DNA from: Jiangella asiatica
GTDB taxonomy: Bacteria; Actinomycetota; Actinomycetes; Jiangellales; Jiangellaceae
Assembly (NCBI RefSeq): GCF_004349065.1
Contig: NZ_SMKZ01000041.1
Coordinates: forward strand, 1 to 61,125
DNA: 61,125 nt
Reading direction: 5' to 3'
Numbering within the stretch: the stretch's first letter is position 1; each line of letters starts with the position of its first letter. Positions 35,690-44,700 of the stretch are shown here, piece by piece. Under the pieces are notes generated by a model. That model was not told where the DNA came from and made no database searches. It was given only the letters and a program-made list of their open reading frames with translations. Position numbers and translations under genes: made by a program.

Positions 35690-35887
35690 TCAGCTGCTCT
35701 TCGGTGGGCGGTCACGCGGGCGGTTCTCGTCCGGCTGAGCGTCCGGGTTCATCCCGCCGGCGCCCCCTCGGCCGGTCGGCGACTCCGGCTCGGGCACGCC
35801 CTCGGGGCCGCCGGGCATCTCGTCGGCGAAGGTCGTCGAGGAGTGTTCGTCGGCGAAGTCGGCGTCCTCATGGTCGTGACGGTTCAT
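35690..35887 (-). CDS. Small acidic Pro/Gly-rich protein
   Basis: This 65-residue protein (MNRHDHEDADFADEHSSTTF at the start) has no membrane segment or known domain and is probably disordered. The ATG has GGAGG upstream, and on the minus strand GGGTAC lies about 40 nt before it, similar to the -10 of stress-sigma promoters, though the -35 is poor. It precedes the 35122-35649 gene by 40 nt. Confidence 0.55.
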   Translation of the reverse strand: MNRHDHEDADFADEHSSTTFADEMPGGPEGVPEPESPTGRGGAGGMNPDAQPDENRPRDRPPKSS

Positions 35888-35977
35888 CGTGCACCTCCGG
35901 AGTACGGTTCTGATGCCCCGTACCCAGGGTGCGCGAGCGTCACGCGGCGCGGCCGCGGACGGGCGACGAGAAGAAGG

Positions 35978-36020
35978 GGGTTGCGACCCCGGCCTCCGCA
36001 GCGAACCGGGGCCGCAACCC
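35978..36020 (-). terminator. Hairpin downstream of the PGKP-tailed membrane protein gene
   Basis: GGGTTGCG plus CCCCGG (35978-35992) pairs with CCGGGG plus CGCAACCC (36006-36020), with one A-C mismatch and a 13-nt loop. A second 9-bp hairpin, GCCCTACCG (36063-36071) with CGGTAGGGC (36080-36088), overlaps the stop codon. Both fit the transcript end of the gene at 36066-36845. Confidence 0.65.
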
Positions 36021-36065
36021 GTGCCCGACGTCACCGTGGATTCGTACGTCGGGCGTCTTGGGGCC

Positions 36066-36845
36066 CTACCGTTTCGGACCGGTAGGGCGGTTCTCCTGAC
36101 CGGAGCCCTGCTGGCCCTCGGCGTGGTCTGATGAGCCGGAGTCGTCGGGGTTGCCCGGCTCGTCGGGCTTGCCGGGCGGCTCCTCGGGCTTGTCGGGCTT
36201 GCCGGGGTCGTCGGGTTTACCCGGCGGGCCCTCCGGCTTGCCCGGCGGGCTCTCCGGCTTGCCCGGCGGAGTCGCAGGCTTGCCGGGAGGCTCCGGCTCC
36301 TCGGGAATTCCCGGGTCCTCCGGTTTGCCTGGTGGTGTTTCCGGCTTGCCCGTTTGGTCAGGCCGGTCGTTGGAGGTACCGGACGAGGTTTCCCGGCCGG
36401 TGTCGTCCCCTCGGGTCGGCGACTCGTCGACGACATCGACGAGATCGGGCTCGGCGTCGCGTTCGAAGCTGATGGGCGTGACCGACTCGATCAACGTCTG
36501 CATCCGGGCCTGGGCGCCTTCGGGCATCGCGCCGGCGGCCGTCGCCGCCGTCAGCCCGGTGAACAGTACCGCCGCGCCGGCGACGGCGCGGGCCCGCGGG
36601 CTGGACGCGGCGAGCCAGGTGCGCAGCCGGCGGGCGGGGCGCTGTGGCGCCGGGGCGGGTTCGACGCCGTCGAAGTCGCCGCTGGCGATCCGGACGGCGA
36701 GTGCCCGCGAAGGCTGGACCGGCCGGCTCGAGGCAGCACGTATCCCCCGAACCAGGCCGGCCAGCGGCTCCAGCTCGGGCGCGACCGCGCGGCCCGCGAT
36801 CAGGGCCTCGATGGTCGCGTCGTCGAGCACGTGGAGTGGAAGCAT
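36066..36845 (-). CDS. Single-pass membrane protein with PPGKP tail, putative anti-sigma partner
   Basis: This 259-residue protein has a helical N-terminal part of about 80 residues (LDDATIEALIAGRAVAPELE), one transmembrane segment (about 87-107) and an outer low-complexity tail dominated by PPGKPE-type repeats (about 165-235). It begins 43 nt after the ECF sigma gene on the same strand, where anti-sigma factors normally lie. No zinc-binding HxxxCxxC motif is present, so the anti-sigma role is inferred from position and topology only. The Pro/Gly/Lys tail could reach into the cell wall. Confidence 0.65.
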   Translation of the reverse strand: MLPLHVLDDATIEALIAGRAVAPELEPLAGLVRGIRAASSRPVQPSRALAVRIASGDFDGVEPAPAPQRPARRLRTWLAASSPRARAVAGAAVLFTGLTAATAAGAMPEGAQARMQTLIESVTPISFERDAEPDLVDVVDESPTRGDDTGRETSSGTSNDRPDQTGKPETPPGKPEDPGIPEEPEPPGKPATPPGKPESPPGKPEGPPGKPDDPGKPDKPEEPPGKPDEPGNPDDSGSSDHAEGQQGSGQENRPTGPKR

Positions 36846-36888
36846 CTCGTCTACGTAATCGCCGGCGGGCGCCGGAGGGGTACGGCCT

Positions 36889-37422
36889 CTAGCGGAGTTT
36901 TTTCCGCAGCGCGTCGAAACCGCGGCGCTGCAGCGCCTTCACCGCGCCCGGCGACTTGCCGACCACCTCGGCGACCTGCTCGACGGTGAGGTCGGCGACG
37001 ACGCGGAGGACCACCACCTCACGCTGGTCGTCCGACAGCGTCGCACACAGCTCGAGCACCCGCCGCAGGCCGAGTGCGTCGATCGCGTCCGCCTCGGCGT
37101 CGCCGCCCGGACGGTCGAGCACCTTCGGATCGTCCGTCGGCGTGGCTGGGCGCCGGGCCGTACGTCGTCGTTCGTCGATCAGCCGCCGGTGGGCGATGGT
37201 GAAGACCCACGACCGGAACTGGGCCTCAGTGCCTTCGAACCCGGCCAGGCCAGCGAAGATGCCCAGGAACACCTCGCTGGTCAGGTCGTCCGGTTCGGCC
37301 GAGCCCTGGAGCCGCAGGTAGCCGGCGACGGTGGGGGCGAGTGAGGAGTAGAGCCGCTCGAACGCCCACGGCGCGCCGGAGCGCGCCGCGGCGAGTATGC
37401 CGTCGAAGTCGTCGCCGATGAC
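36889..37422 (-). CDS. ECF-type RNA polymerase sigma factor (start codon uncertain)
   Basis: This is a complete group 4 sigma factor: region 2 (FERLYSSLAPTVAGYLRLQG through RSWVFTIAHRRLIDERRR) and region 4 (LTVEQVAEVVGKSPGAVKAL). The domain clearly begins by about 37422 (VIGDDFDGILAAARSGAPWA), yet between the upstream in-frame stop near 37481 and the GTG at 37272 I find no in-frame ATG, GTG or TTG. GGGAGG lies 6 nt before GTC and 9 nt before ATC, so initiation at a rare ATC or GTC codon, or a point mutation, is possible. Starting at 37272 would lose most of region 2. Confidence 0.8.
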   Translation of the reverse strand, partial: VIGDDFDGILAAARSGAPWAFERLYSSLAPTVAGYLRLQGSAEPDDLTSEVFLGIFAGLAGFEGTEAQFRSWVFTIAHRRLIDERRRTARRPATPTDDPKVLDRPGGDAEADAIDALGLRRVLELCATLSDDQREVVVLRVVADLTVEQVAEVVGKSPGAVKALQRRGFDALRKKLR

Positions 37423-37523
37423 CGCTCGCCTCCCGCCCCACCTCGCCTCGCCGTGGTGAACTCGTAGGCCAGAAGGTTACGGGCAGCTCAGGGGATTCCG
37501 GAACGTGCCCGGACAATGGTTCC

Positions 37524-37925
37524 GTGGACAGTGAGATCATCCAGCTGCGCACCGGGACCGACCTGGTGACGGACGTGACCGCCGAGGTGCACCGATTCTG
37601 CCGGGGCCGCGGCGACGGCCTCTGCCACCTGTTCGTGCCGCATGCCACGGCCGGACTGGCACTGATCGAGACCGGTTCCGGCACCGAACCCGACCTCGCC
37701 GAGGCCGTCGACCGCCTGCTGCCGCGACAGGACATCTACCGCCACCGGCACGGCAGCACCGGCCACGGCCGCGACCACGTGCTGCCCGCGTTCGTGTCGC
37801 CATCGCTGGTGCTGCCGGTGCTCGACGGCCAGCCGGCGCTCGGCACCTGGCAGAGCGTGGTGGTCGTCGACTCCAATGTCGACAACCCCGAGCGCCGGCT
37901 GCGCCTGTCGTTCGTCGCGGCCTGA
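37524..37925 (+). CDS. YjbQ/UPF0047 family protein
   Basis: This 133-residue protein has the family signature HGSTGHGRDHVLPAF followed by LGTWQSVVVVDSN. Members form trimers; some have weak thiamin-phosphate synthase activity, but the true role is unknown. The GTG at 37524 begins just before the first strand. It is convergent with the last subtilase gene. Confidence 0.88.
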   Translation: MDSEIIQLRTGTDLVTDVTAEVHRFCRGRGDGLCHLFVPHATAGLALIETGSGTEPDLAEAVDRLLPRQDIYRHRHGSTGHGRDHVLPAFVSPSLVLPVLDGQPALGTWQSVVVVDSNVDNPERRLRLSFVAA

Positions 37926-37943
37926 CCCCGCGTCACCCCTGAC

Positions 37944-40900
37944 TCAGGAGAGCGCGTAGGCGCGGTCGATCGTCTGGGTGGTGCGGTTGCCCTCGTCGTC
38001 CCAGGCCTCGACGCGCAGGCTGGCGAACCCGCTGGTGTCGGCGAGCTTCGGGTGGTTGGTCCGTACCATGAACTCGCCGTCGCGCGGTCGCGGGATGACC
38101 CGCGCGGGCTCCCACGTGGCGCCGTCGTCGTACGAGACGTCCACGGTCATCCCGGTCACCTCCGCCGATCCGGAGTACCCGACCGCACGGTCGGTGCTCA
38201 CGGTGAACCCGAACCCGCGGTCTGCCGGCGCCCGGTTGAACAGGTCCAGCGGCACCTCGTAGCCGAGCATGATCACCGGTAGCGCCGCGCACACGTTGGC
38301 GCCGGGCAGGATCTCGCCGCACCCGTCGATCTCCAGCTCGGTCGGCGCCGACGACACGAACGTCCAGGCCGTGTGCGTGGTCGCGGCCAGCTGGTGCTCC
38401 GGGCCGACCTCGGCCTGTCCGACCTGCTCGATCCGGTAGGTGGCCGGCGCTTCGACCAGGAACGCCGCCGGGTCGTCGATCGGCTCGCCGTCGCGGTACA
38501 GCGTCGTCGTGGTCCAGGTGCGGCCGCTGCCGTAGTGGCTCGGGTCGGAGTCGCCGCGGGTCCACGGCGCGAAGGCCCAGATGTTCTCGGTCCGGCACAT
38601 GACGCACGGCAGCTCGGTGTAGCCCTTCGGATGACCGGGCGCCTCGTGCCAGCTCACCGGGTAGGTCCTCCCCGGCTGATAGGCCTGGACCGTGCCGCGG
38701 AGGTTCACCGAGTTGAACCCCCACACCGAGTGCACCTGCTGGCGCTGGCGCATCTGCGGCCCGGCACTGACGTAGTCGGTGCGCCGCACCGGTTGGATGA
38801 GCTGGTCGAAGTACCGGAAGGACCCGCCCTCCCACGCGGCGTAGACCTCCATGACCTCGCTGCCGCGCAGCCCCTCCAGCTCCGCGTGGTACGAGTTGTC
38901 GACGGCGGCCAGCTCGGAGCGCCGGGTGGTGTGGGTGAGCTCATCGGGGATCCGTCCGGTGTCCTCGGCCCACAGCTGGTAGGTGAAGCTCGCCTCGACG
39001 ACCCCGGTGAGCGTGATCTCGACCGGGCCGGCGGCCAGGCCCTCGCGCAGCCGCTCCCCCTCGTCCAGGGGCGCCGCCAGCACCGGCAGCGTGTTGTCGC
39101 TGCCGACGGCGACCTGCAGCGCACCCGGCCGTTCGCGCGTCACCAGCAGGGCGATCGCGCCGTGAGCCGCGGCCCGCTGCGCGAAGTCCTCCGCCCACGA
39201 CGGGTCGCCCGCCACCAATGCGACGGCGCCTTCGACGTCGGCGGCGGCGAACTCGGCTTCCGTCCCGGCTCCCACGTCGACCAGTGGCGCGGTCCGTTCT
39301 CCGTCGAACCGCCCGGTGTAGCGCGGCGTCACCGTCGCAACCGGCTGCGAGCCCACGGTCGCGCGGATGATCGGCTCGCGCAGCGTGGTGACCGCGGTCA
39401 TGCTGAAGTCACCGACCGCCGGCTCGGCCGAGGGGATCGCGCCCTGCCTGGTCGTCACGTCGGATCGGTCGGCCAGAGCGGTCAGCACGGTCGTCGTGCC
39501 GTCGGCCAGGGTCCGGTAGAGCGTCGGTGTGATCTGGGTTGGTTCGTTCGGCCGCGGGTCGTCGGCGACCTCGAATTCGAAGTCGACCGCCTCACGGGCG
39601 TCCACCTCGACCCGGCTGTCGCCGGCGACGTCGACTCCGGGCAGGAGGAACAGGTCGTTGCTGTACGGGGTGAGCTGGCCGCCGGGGTCGTCGGTCACGA
39701 TGCGTCCGTAGACGCTGTAATCGCCGGCGGGCACCTGGAAGACCACCTCGCCGCTGTCGGACACCGCCTGCTGGCTGTAGTAGAGGGCCGGGTTGGTCTC
39801 GTTGACCACGACGACGGAGGTCTGGGCCGGGACCGCGCCGCCGCGCGCGGTGGCGGAGACGGTGAGCTCGTGCGTCTCGGGCTCGACGTCGAAGGCGACC
39901 GCGGTGATCGCGACGGCGGTGCCCGGCCCGGTGGCGACCAGGTGTCCGGTGAAGCGGCCGCCCGAGTTGCCGCTCGGGTCCAGGGTGACGTCCACGCTGG
40001 CGCTGCCGCCGGCTGGGACGGTCACCGCCGGCGCCGAGAGCGTCAGGCCGGCCGCCGCGGTGCCGTCGACGTTCGTCACGTCCAGGTCCAGCTCCAACGC
40101 CAGGTCGGTGTCGCCGGTGTTGGTGTAGGTCACGGGGACGGTGCGCGGTTCGACGCCGTCGCGCGGGAACGGGTGCATGCCCAGCTCCACCTTGCCGGTC
40201 GCCGTCACCGGCGACGAGGTGGCTGCCGCCGCGTCGACCCGGCCGCTGCCCTGCGCGTACAGGTCGTGGCCCAGATCCACCGACGTGCTCATGAGCGCGT
40301 CCTTGAGCTGCGTCGCGGTCCAGTCCGGATGGCGCTGCGCGACCATCGCGGCGACGCCGGCCACGTGCGGGCTGGCCATGGAGGTGCCGCCGTTGGCTAG
40401 GTAGTACTCGCCGACCGGGACGCCCCCGTCGGTGCCGGCGGAGCGGGCGGCCACGATCGCCGCGCCGGGCGCGCTGATCTCCGGCTTGATGGCGCCGTCG
40501 CCCACCCGCGGGCCGCGGCTGGAGAAGTCGCCCATCCGGTCCTCGCTGTCGACGGCACCGACGGCAAGTGCCGCGTCGGCGGCCGCCGGCGACGTCACCC
40601 GCAGGGCGCTCGGGCCGTAGTTGCCGGCGGCCACGACGAACAGCGCACCGGACTCCGTGCTGAGCTGGTTCAGCGCCTGGCTCTGCGGGTCCTGGCCGTT
40701 GCTCGGGAACGAGCCGAGGCTGAGGTTGACGATGTCGGCGCCCTGCTCGACGGCCCATTCCATGCCGTCGATCACCTCGGAACCGTAGCTGTAGCCCTCG
40801 TTGTCCAGGACCTTCCCGATGAGCAGCTCCGCGCCCGGCGCGACGCCGCTGTACCGCCCGTCGGACGCGGCGCCGGTGCCGGCGACGGTGGAGGCCACGT

Positions 40901-41708
40901 GGGTGCCGTGGCCGTGCCCGTCGTGGACGGTCTCGCCCGCGATGAAGCTGCGCGACCTGACCACCTGCCCGGCCAGGTCCGGGTGGTTGGTGTCGTAGCC
41001 GGTGTCGAGGACGGCGACCCGGACGCCGGAGCCGTCGTAGCCGCTCTCCCACGCTTGCGGCACCCCGATCTGGGGCCGGCTGTCGTCCAGGCTGGCCTCC
41101 ACTCGCGCGTCCAGCCACACCTTCTCGATGGCGCTGGAGCTGAGTGTGCGCGCACCGGTGACGTGCTCCCAGAAGTCGCCGGTCGACGCCTTGTCGACGT
41201 CCACGGCGGTGGCGTCGATGCTGGTGAGCTGCGTGACGTCGGAGCTGGCCGGCAGCGCGGCGGCGCGCTGGGCGAGCCGGGCGCCGTCGGCGTAGGTGAC
41301 GATCAACGGGATGCTGTCGATCTCGGCGTCGGTGTAGCCGTTCTCGGCCAGGTACCGCACGTCGAACAGCCGCTCGTCCAGCACGCCGGCGGAGATCAGC
41401 GGCTGCGCCTGGTCGGGCACCACGAGCACGGCACCGTCCGGGCCGATCGTCATCTCCATGCTGCTGGTGCCGCTGTCCGGTGCCGGCTCGACGCTGACGT
41501 TCGGGCGGGCACCGCCGGTGTCGGTGTAGACGACCGTGTCTCCGGTGATCAGCGTGATCTCCACCGGCGCGCCGGCCGCGGCGTCGGCGACGTCGACGAG
41601 CCCGGCGGCGGCGTCCGGCCGGGTCGCCGGTGCTGCTGCCGGCGTTGCCGCAGCGGCTGCGCCGGCGGTCAGGGCGACAGTGGCGACGCTGGCGATGACA
41701 CCTCTCAC
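37944..41708 (-). CDS. Secreted S8 subtilase 4 of the operon, with C-terminal PA-like domain
   Basis: This 1254-residue protein has a signal peptide (first 30 or so residues), a propeptide, and a subtilisin domain with Asp235 (VAVLDTG), His270 (GHGHGTHV), oxyanion Asn363 (AAGN) and Ser443 (GGTSMASPHVAG). After the catalytic domain come beta-sandwich domains, then a PA-like domain near residues 790-890 (AALVAGDP-like strands and LPVLAAPLDEGERLREG), and a further C-terminal beta region. Its architecture differs from the other three, lacking their TDAHG module. The GTG start overlaps the preceding gene's stop by 4 bp (GTGA), so it ends the operon. Confidence 0.92.
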   Translation of the reverse strand: MRGVIASVATVALTAGAAAAATPAAAPATRPDAAAGLVDVADAAAGAPVEITLITGDTVVYTDTGGARPNVSVEPAPDSGTSSMEMTIGPDGAVLVVPDQAQPLISAGVLDERLFDVRYLAENGYTDAEIDSIPLIVTYADGARLAQRAAALPASSDVTQLTSIDATAVDVDKASTGDFWEHVTGARTLSSSAIEKVWLDARVEASLDDSRPQIGVPQAWESGYDGSGVRVAVLDTGYDTNHPDLAGQVVRSRSFIAGETVHDGHGHGTHVASTVAGTGAASDGRYSGVAPGAELLIGKVLDNEGYSYGSEVIDGMEWAVEQGADIVNLSLGSFPSNGQDPQSQALNQLSTESGALFVVAAGNYGPSALRVTSPAAADAALAVGAVDSEDRMGDFSSRGPRVGDGAIKPEISAPGAAIVAARSAGTDGGVPVGEYYLANGGTSMASPHVAGVAAMVAQRHPDWTATQLKDALMSTSVDLGHDLYAQGSGRVDAAAATSSPVTATGKVELGMHPFPRDGVEPRTVPVTYTNTGDTDLALELDLDVTNVDGTAAAGLTLSAPAVTVPAGGSASVDVTLDPSGNSGGRFTGHLVATGPGTAVAITAVAFDVEPETHELTVSATARGGAVPAQTSVVVVNETNPALYYSQQAVSDSGEVVFQVPAGDYSVYGRIVTDDPGGQLTPYSNDLFLLPGVDVAGDSRVEVDAREAVDFEFEVADDPRPNEPTQITPTLYRTLADGTTTVLTALADRSDVTTRQGAIPSAEPAVGDFSMTAVTTLREPIIRATVGSQPVATVTPRYTGRFDGERTAPLVDVGAGTEAEFAAADVEGAVALVAGDPSWAEDFAQRAAAHGAIALLVTRERPGALQVAVGSDNTLPVLAAPLDEGERLREGLAAGPVEITLTGVVEASFTYQLWAEDTGRIPDELTHTTRRSELAAVDNSYHAELEGLRGSEVMEVYAAWEGGSFRYFDQLIQPVRRTDYVSAGPQMRQRQQVHSVWGFNSVNLRGTVQAYQPGRTYPVSWHEAPGHPKGYTELPCVMCRTENIWAFAPWTRGDSDPSHYGSGRTWTTTTLYRDGEPIDDPAAFLVEAPATYRIEQVGQAEVGPEHQLAATTHTAWTFVSSAPTELEIDGCGEILPGANVCAALPVIMLGYEVPLDLFNRAPADRGFGFTVSTDRAVGYSGSAEVTGMTVDVSYDDGATWEPARVIPRPRDGEFMVRTNHPKLADTSGFASLRVEAWDDEGNRTTQTIDRAYALS

Positions 41709-44700
41709 GACGTCCTCCTGTTCGTGCGCAAGTGCGCAGTGGCGGTGATCTCGGCCGGCGGGTAGGGACCGGCCTCGATCTCCAGCTCCAGGCGGTACCG
41801 CCGGTCGACGGTGCCGGTGATGGTGTTCAGGTCGCGGGTGAGTCTGCGCTGGTCCCAGGCGAGACCACCACCGTGGACCTGGCGGCCGGACGCGTCGTAC
41901 ATCCGCAGCACCACCTCGGCCGGCGGGCCCACCCGGACCGTTGCCGGCAGGTCCTCGAGCACCGCGTGCCGCGGCACCGCGGGCGACGCCGGCCGGGCGG
42001 GGTCGAGCTCGCCGAGCGTCATGACGGAGAACGGGATGCCGTGCGCGTCGGTGACCGACCAGCCGGTGGTGAACTGGGTGCCGGTGTCCATGGCCGCGGT
42101 CAGGGACGCCGCGCCCGGACCGCCGAAGCGGTGGGTCGCGTCGGCGTCCACGTCCACGCCGGCCACGACGTCGGAGACGCCGAGCCAGGAGCGCTCGAAC
42201 CCGGCCACCTGGTGCACGTGGCGCAGGTCGTAGCCACCCCGGGTGACCACGACCGGACCGGGCGCGAACGCGAACCCGTGTGGTCCGGTGGTCTCCGGTC
42301 GCAGGTAGGTGAGCGCCTGGTGGCCGGTGGCGGCCTGGTCCAGGCGGAGGTCCAGCACCGCGGTCCCCTGCTCGGCGCTCATCTCGACCTCGGTGTCGTC
42401 GTCGACGGTGACCGGCTGGGTCAGCAGGTAGCCGGTGGGGTCGGCGGTCGTACCGGGGCGGTGCACGACGACGGTGTACGACCCCGAGGCCGTGGTCGTC
42501 TCGAACGACACGCCGCCGTCGGCGCCGGTCGTGGCCACGCGCGCCAGCCGGTCGCCGTCGACGAGCGACACCGCCGCGCCGGCCAACCCGGTCTCCAGCT
42601 CCACCTCGGGTGGCCGCACGCGCACCGAGCCGGCCACCTCGTGCGGCCCGGCGCCGGCCCGCACGTCGTGGCCGCCCAGCGCGCTCGGCGTCGTGGTCCA
42701 GGTGAGCGTGGTCGTCTCGCCGGGTCCCGGCGCGGCGGTCCGCACCGGCTGCTCCGCGCCCGCGACGGTGAGCGGCACGTCGAGGTCGCCGGCCGCGGCG
42801 CCGAGGTTCGTGACCTGGACGGCGACGGTGACCGGCTCGCCCGGGCGGGCGGTGCCCGGCGTCACCTCGAGGTCGTGCACGGCGAAGCGCGCCGCCGGCC
42901 CCGCCTCGGGCGACCGGTCGACGACGAAGACATCCGCGAGGCGGTTCGTGTCACCGTCCACCAGGTTCGGTGCCTCGCTGTAGACCGCGACCCGCTGGCC
43001 GTCGGCGTTGATCGCCGAGTAGATCGACGTCCCGTCCGCCTGGCCGCCGTCGGCGCGCAGCGACACACGATCCGTGCGATCCAGCTCCAAGTCGCGGACG
43101 AAGACGTCGTGCGCGCCGTTGGTGTCGCCGGGCACCAGGCCGGTCGAGCCGCTGGCGAAGGCGACGTGCCGGCCGTCACCGCTGACCCGTGGCCGGGTCG
43201 ACGACGCGTCGCCGCCGAGCGAGGCCAGCTCGATGCTGCCGGCCGTCCGGTCGCGCACGAACACGTCGTAGTCGCGGTTCGTGTCGCCCGGGACGAGCGT
43301 GCTGGCCAGGCTCGTGAACGCCACCACGCGCCCGTCGCCGCTGATGGCGACCTCGGCGGAGGAGTGCTCGCCCTGGGTGCCGTCCGCGGCCACGGAGACC
43401 AGCTCGGTGGTGCCGGCGACCAGGTCGCGGACGAACACGTCGCCGCGCTCGTTGGTGTCCTCGCCGGCGAGGTTCGTGGCGGCGGACTCGAACGCGACGT
43501 GCTGCCCGTCCGCACTGATCACGCCGTCGGTCGAGGCTCCGTTGCCCTGCTCGCCGGTCGCCGACAGCGAGATTAGCCGCGTCGTACCCGTCGAGCGGTC
43601 GCGCACGAACACGTCGCCGGTGCCGTTGACGTCGCCCTCGACGAGATGTGCGGCGTAGCTGGAGAACGTGACGTACCGGCCGTCGCCGCTGATGGACGCC
43701 GCCGAGGACCAGCCCGGACCGGTAGCGCCACCGGGCCCGACGGACACCCGCTCGGTGGTGCCGGTCACCCGGTCGTGGACGAACACGTCCATGGTGAACG
43801 GGGTGTCGCCGTCGGCCAGGGTGGTCGCGAGGCTCTCGAACGCGACATAGCGGCCGTCGGCGCTGATGGCCGGGGCCACCGAGTCGCTGTTGCCCTCGGC
43901 GCCGCCGGCGCCGAGGGAGACCCGCTCGACCTCGCCGGTGGAGGTGTCGCGGACGAACACGTCGGCGCGTCGGTTCGTGTCACCGGGCACCAGGTTGCCG
44001 GCGTAGCTGTCGAACGCGACGTACCTGCCGTCGGCGCTGATCGACACGTTGCTCGACGTACCGTCGGCCGGTTCGCCGTCCGGCCCGGCCGACACCAGCT
44101 CGACCGAGGCCGGCTCGCTCAGGGCAAGCTCGACGGCGGTGTCCCGGCCGGCCGCCACCTCGACCATGAGCGGCGCCGACGGCGGCAGGCCCGGCGCGTG
44201 CGCACGCAGCCGGTACGACCCGGCTGCCAGCCGGCCGAGGTCGAATTCCCCGCTGGCGTCGGTGCTGGTCTCGGCTGTGGTCCCGGGCGTCGTGCCGGCC
44301 GCGGGCAGCACCTCGACGGCGGCGCCGGGCACGCCGGCGCCGGTGGGCCCGAACGCGACGCGGCCGGTCACCGAACCGGCCGGTTCCGGCGCGAGCTCGA
44401 CGTCGGCGGTGGCGACGGCGTGTGCCGGCACGGTGACGTCGAGCGTGGCGGCACGGTAGGTGCCGGCGGCAACCTCGACGGTGCGCGAGCCGGCCGGTGC
44501 CAGCAGGTGAAACGCGCCCGTGTCGTCGGCGCGGGTGACCCGGCCGCCGACCGCGACGGTCGCGCCGGCCACCGGGGCACCGGTGGCGGCGTCGGTCACG
44601 ATGCCGGCGATCCCGGTCCCGCCGGTGACGGCGAGCACCGCCCGGTGCGCGTCGATCCGCCCGGCGCCGAACCGCGCGTTGGGCCGCTGCGCGCCGTGGC

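Noticed and set aside
38373-40400. Plus-strand open frame of 675 codons antisense to subtilase 4
   Set aside because: The composition is typical of a shadow frame (runs of Arg, Gly, His, Val) and the minus-strand protease is clear.
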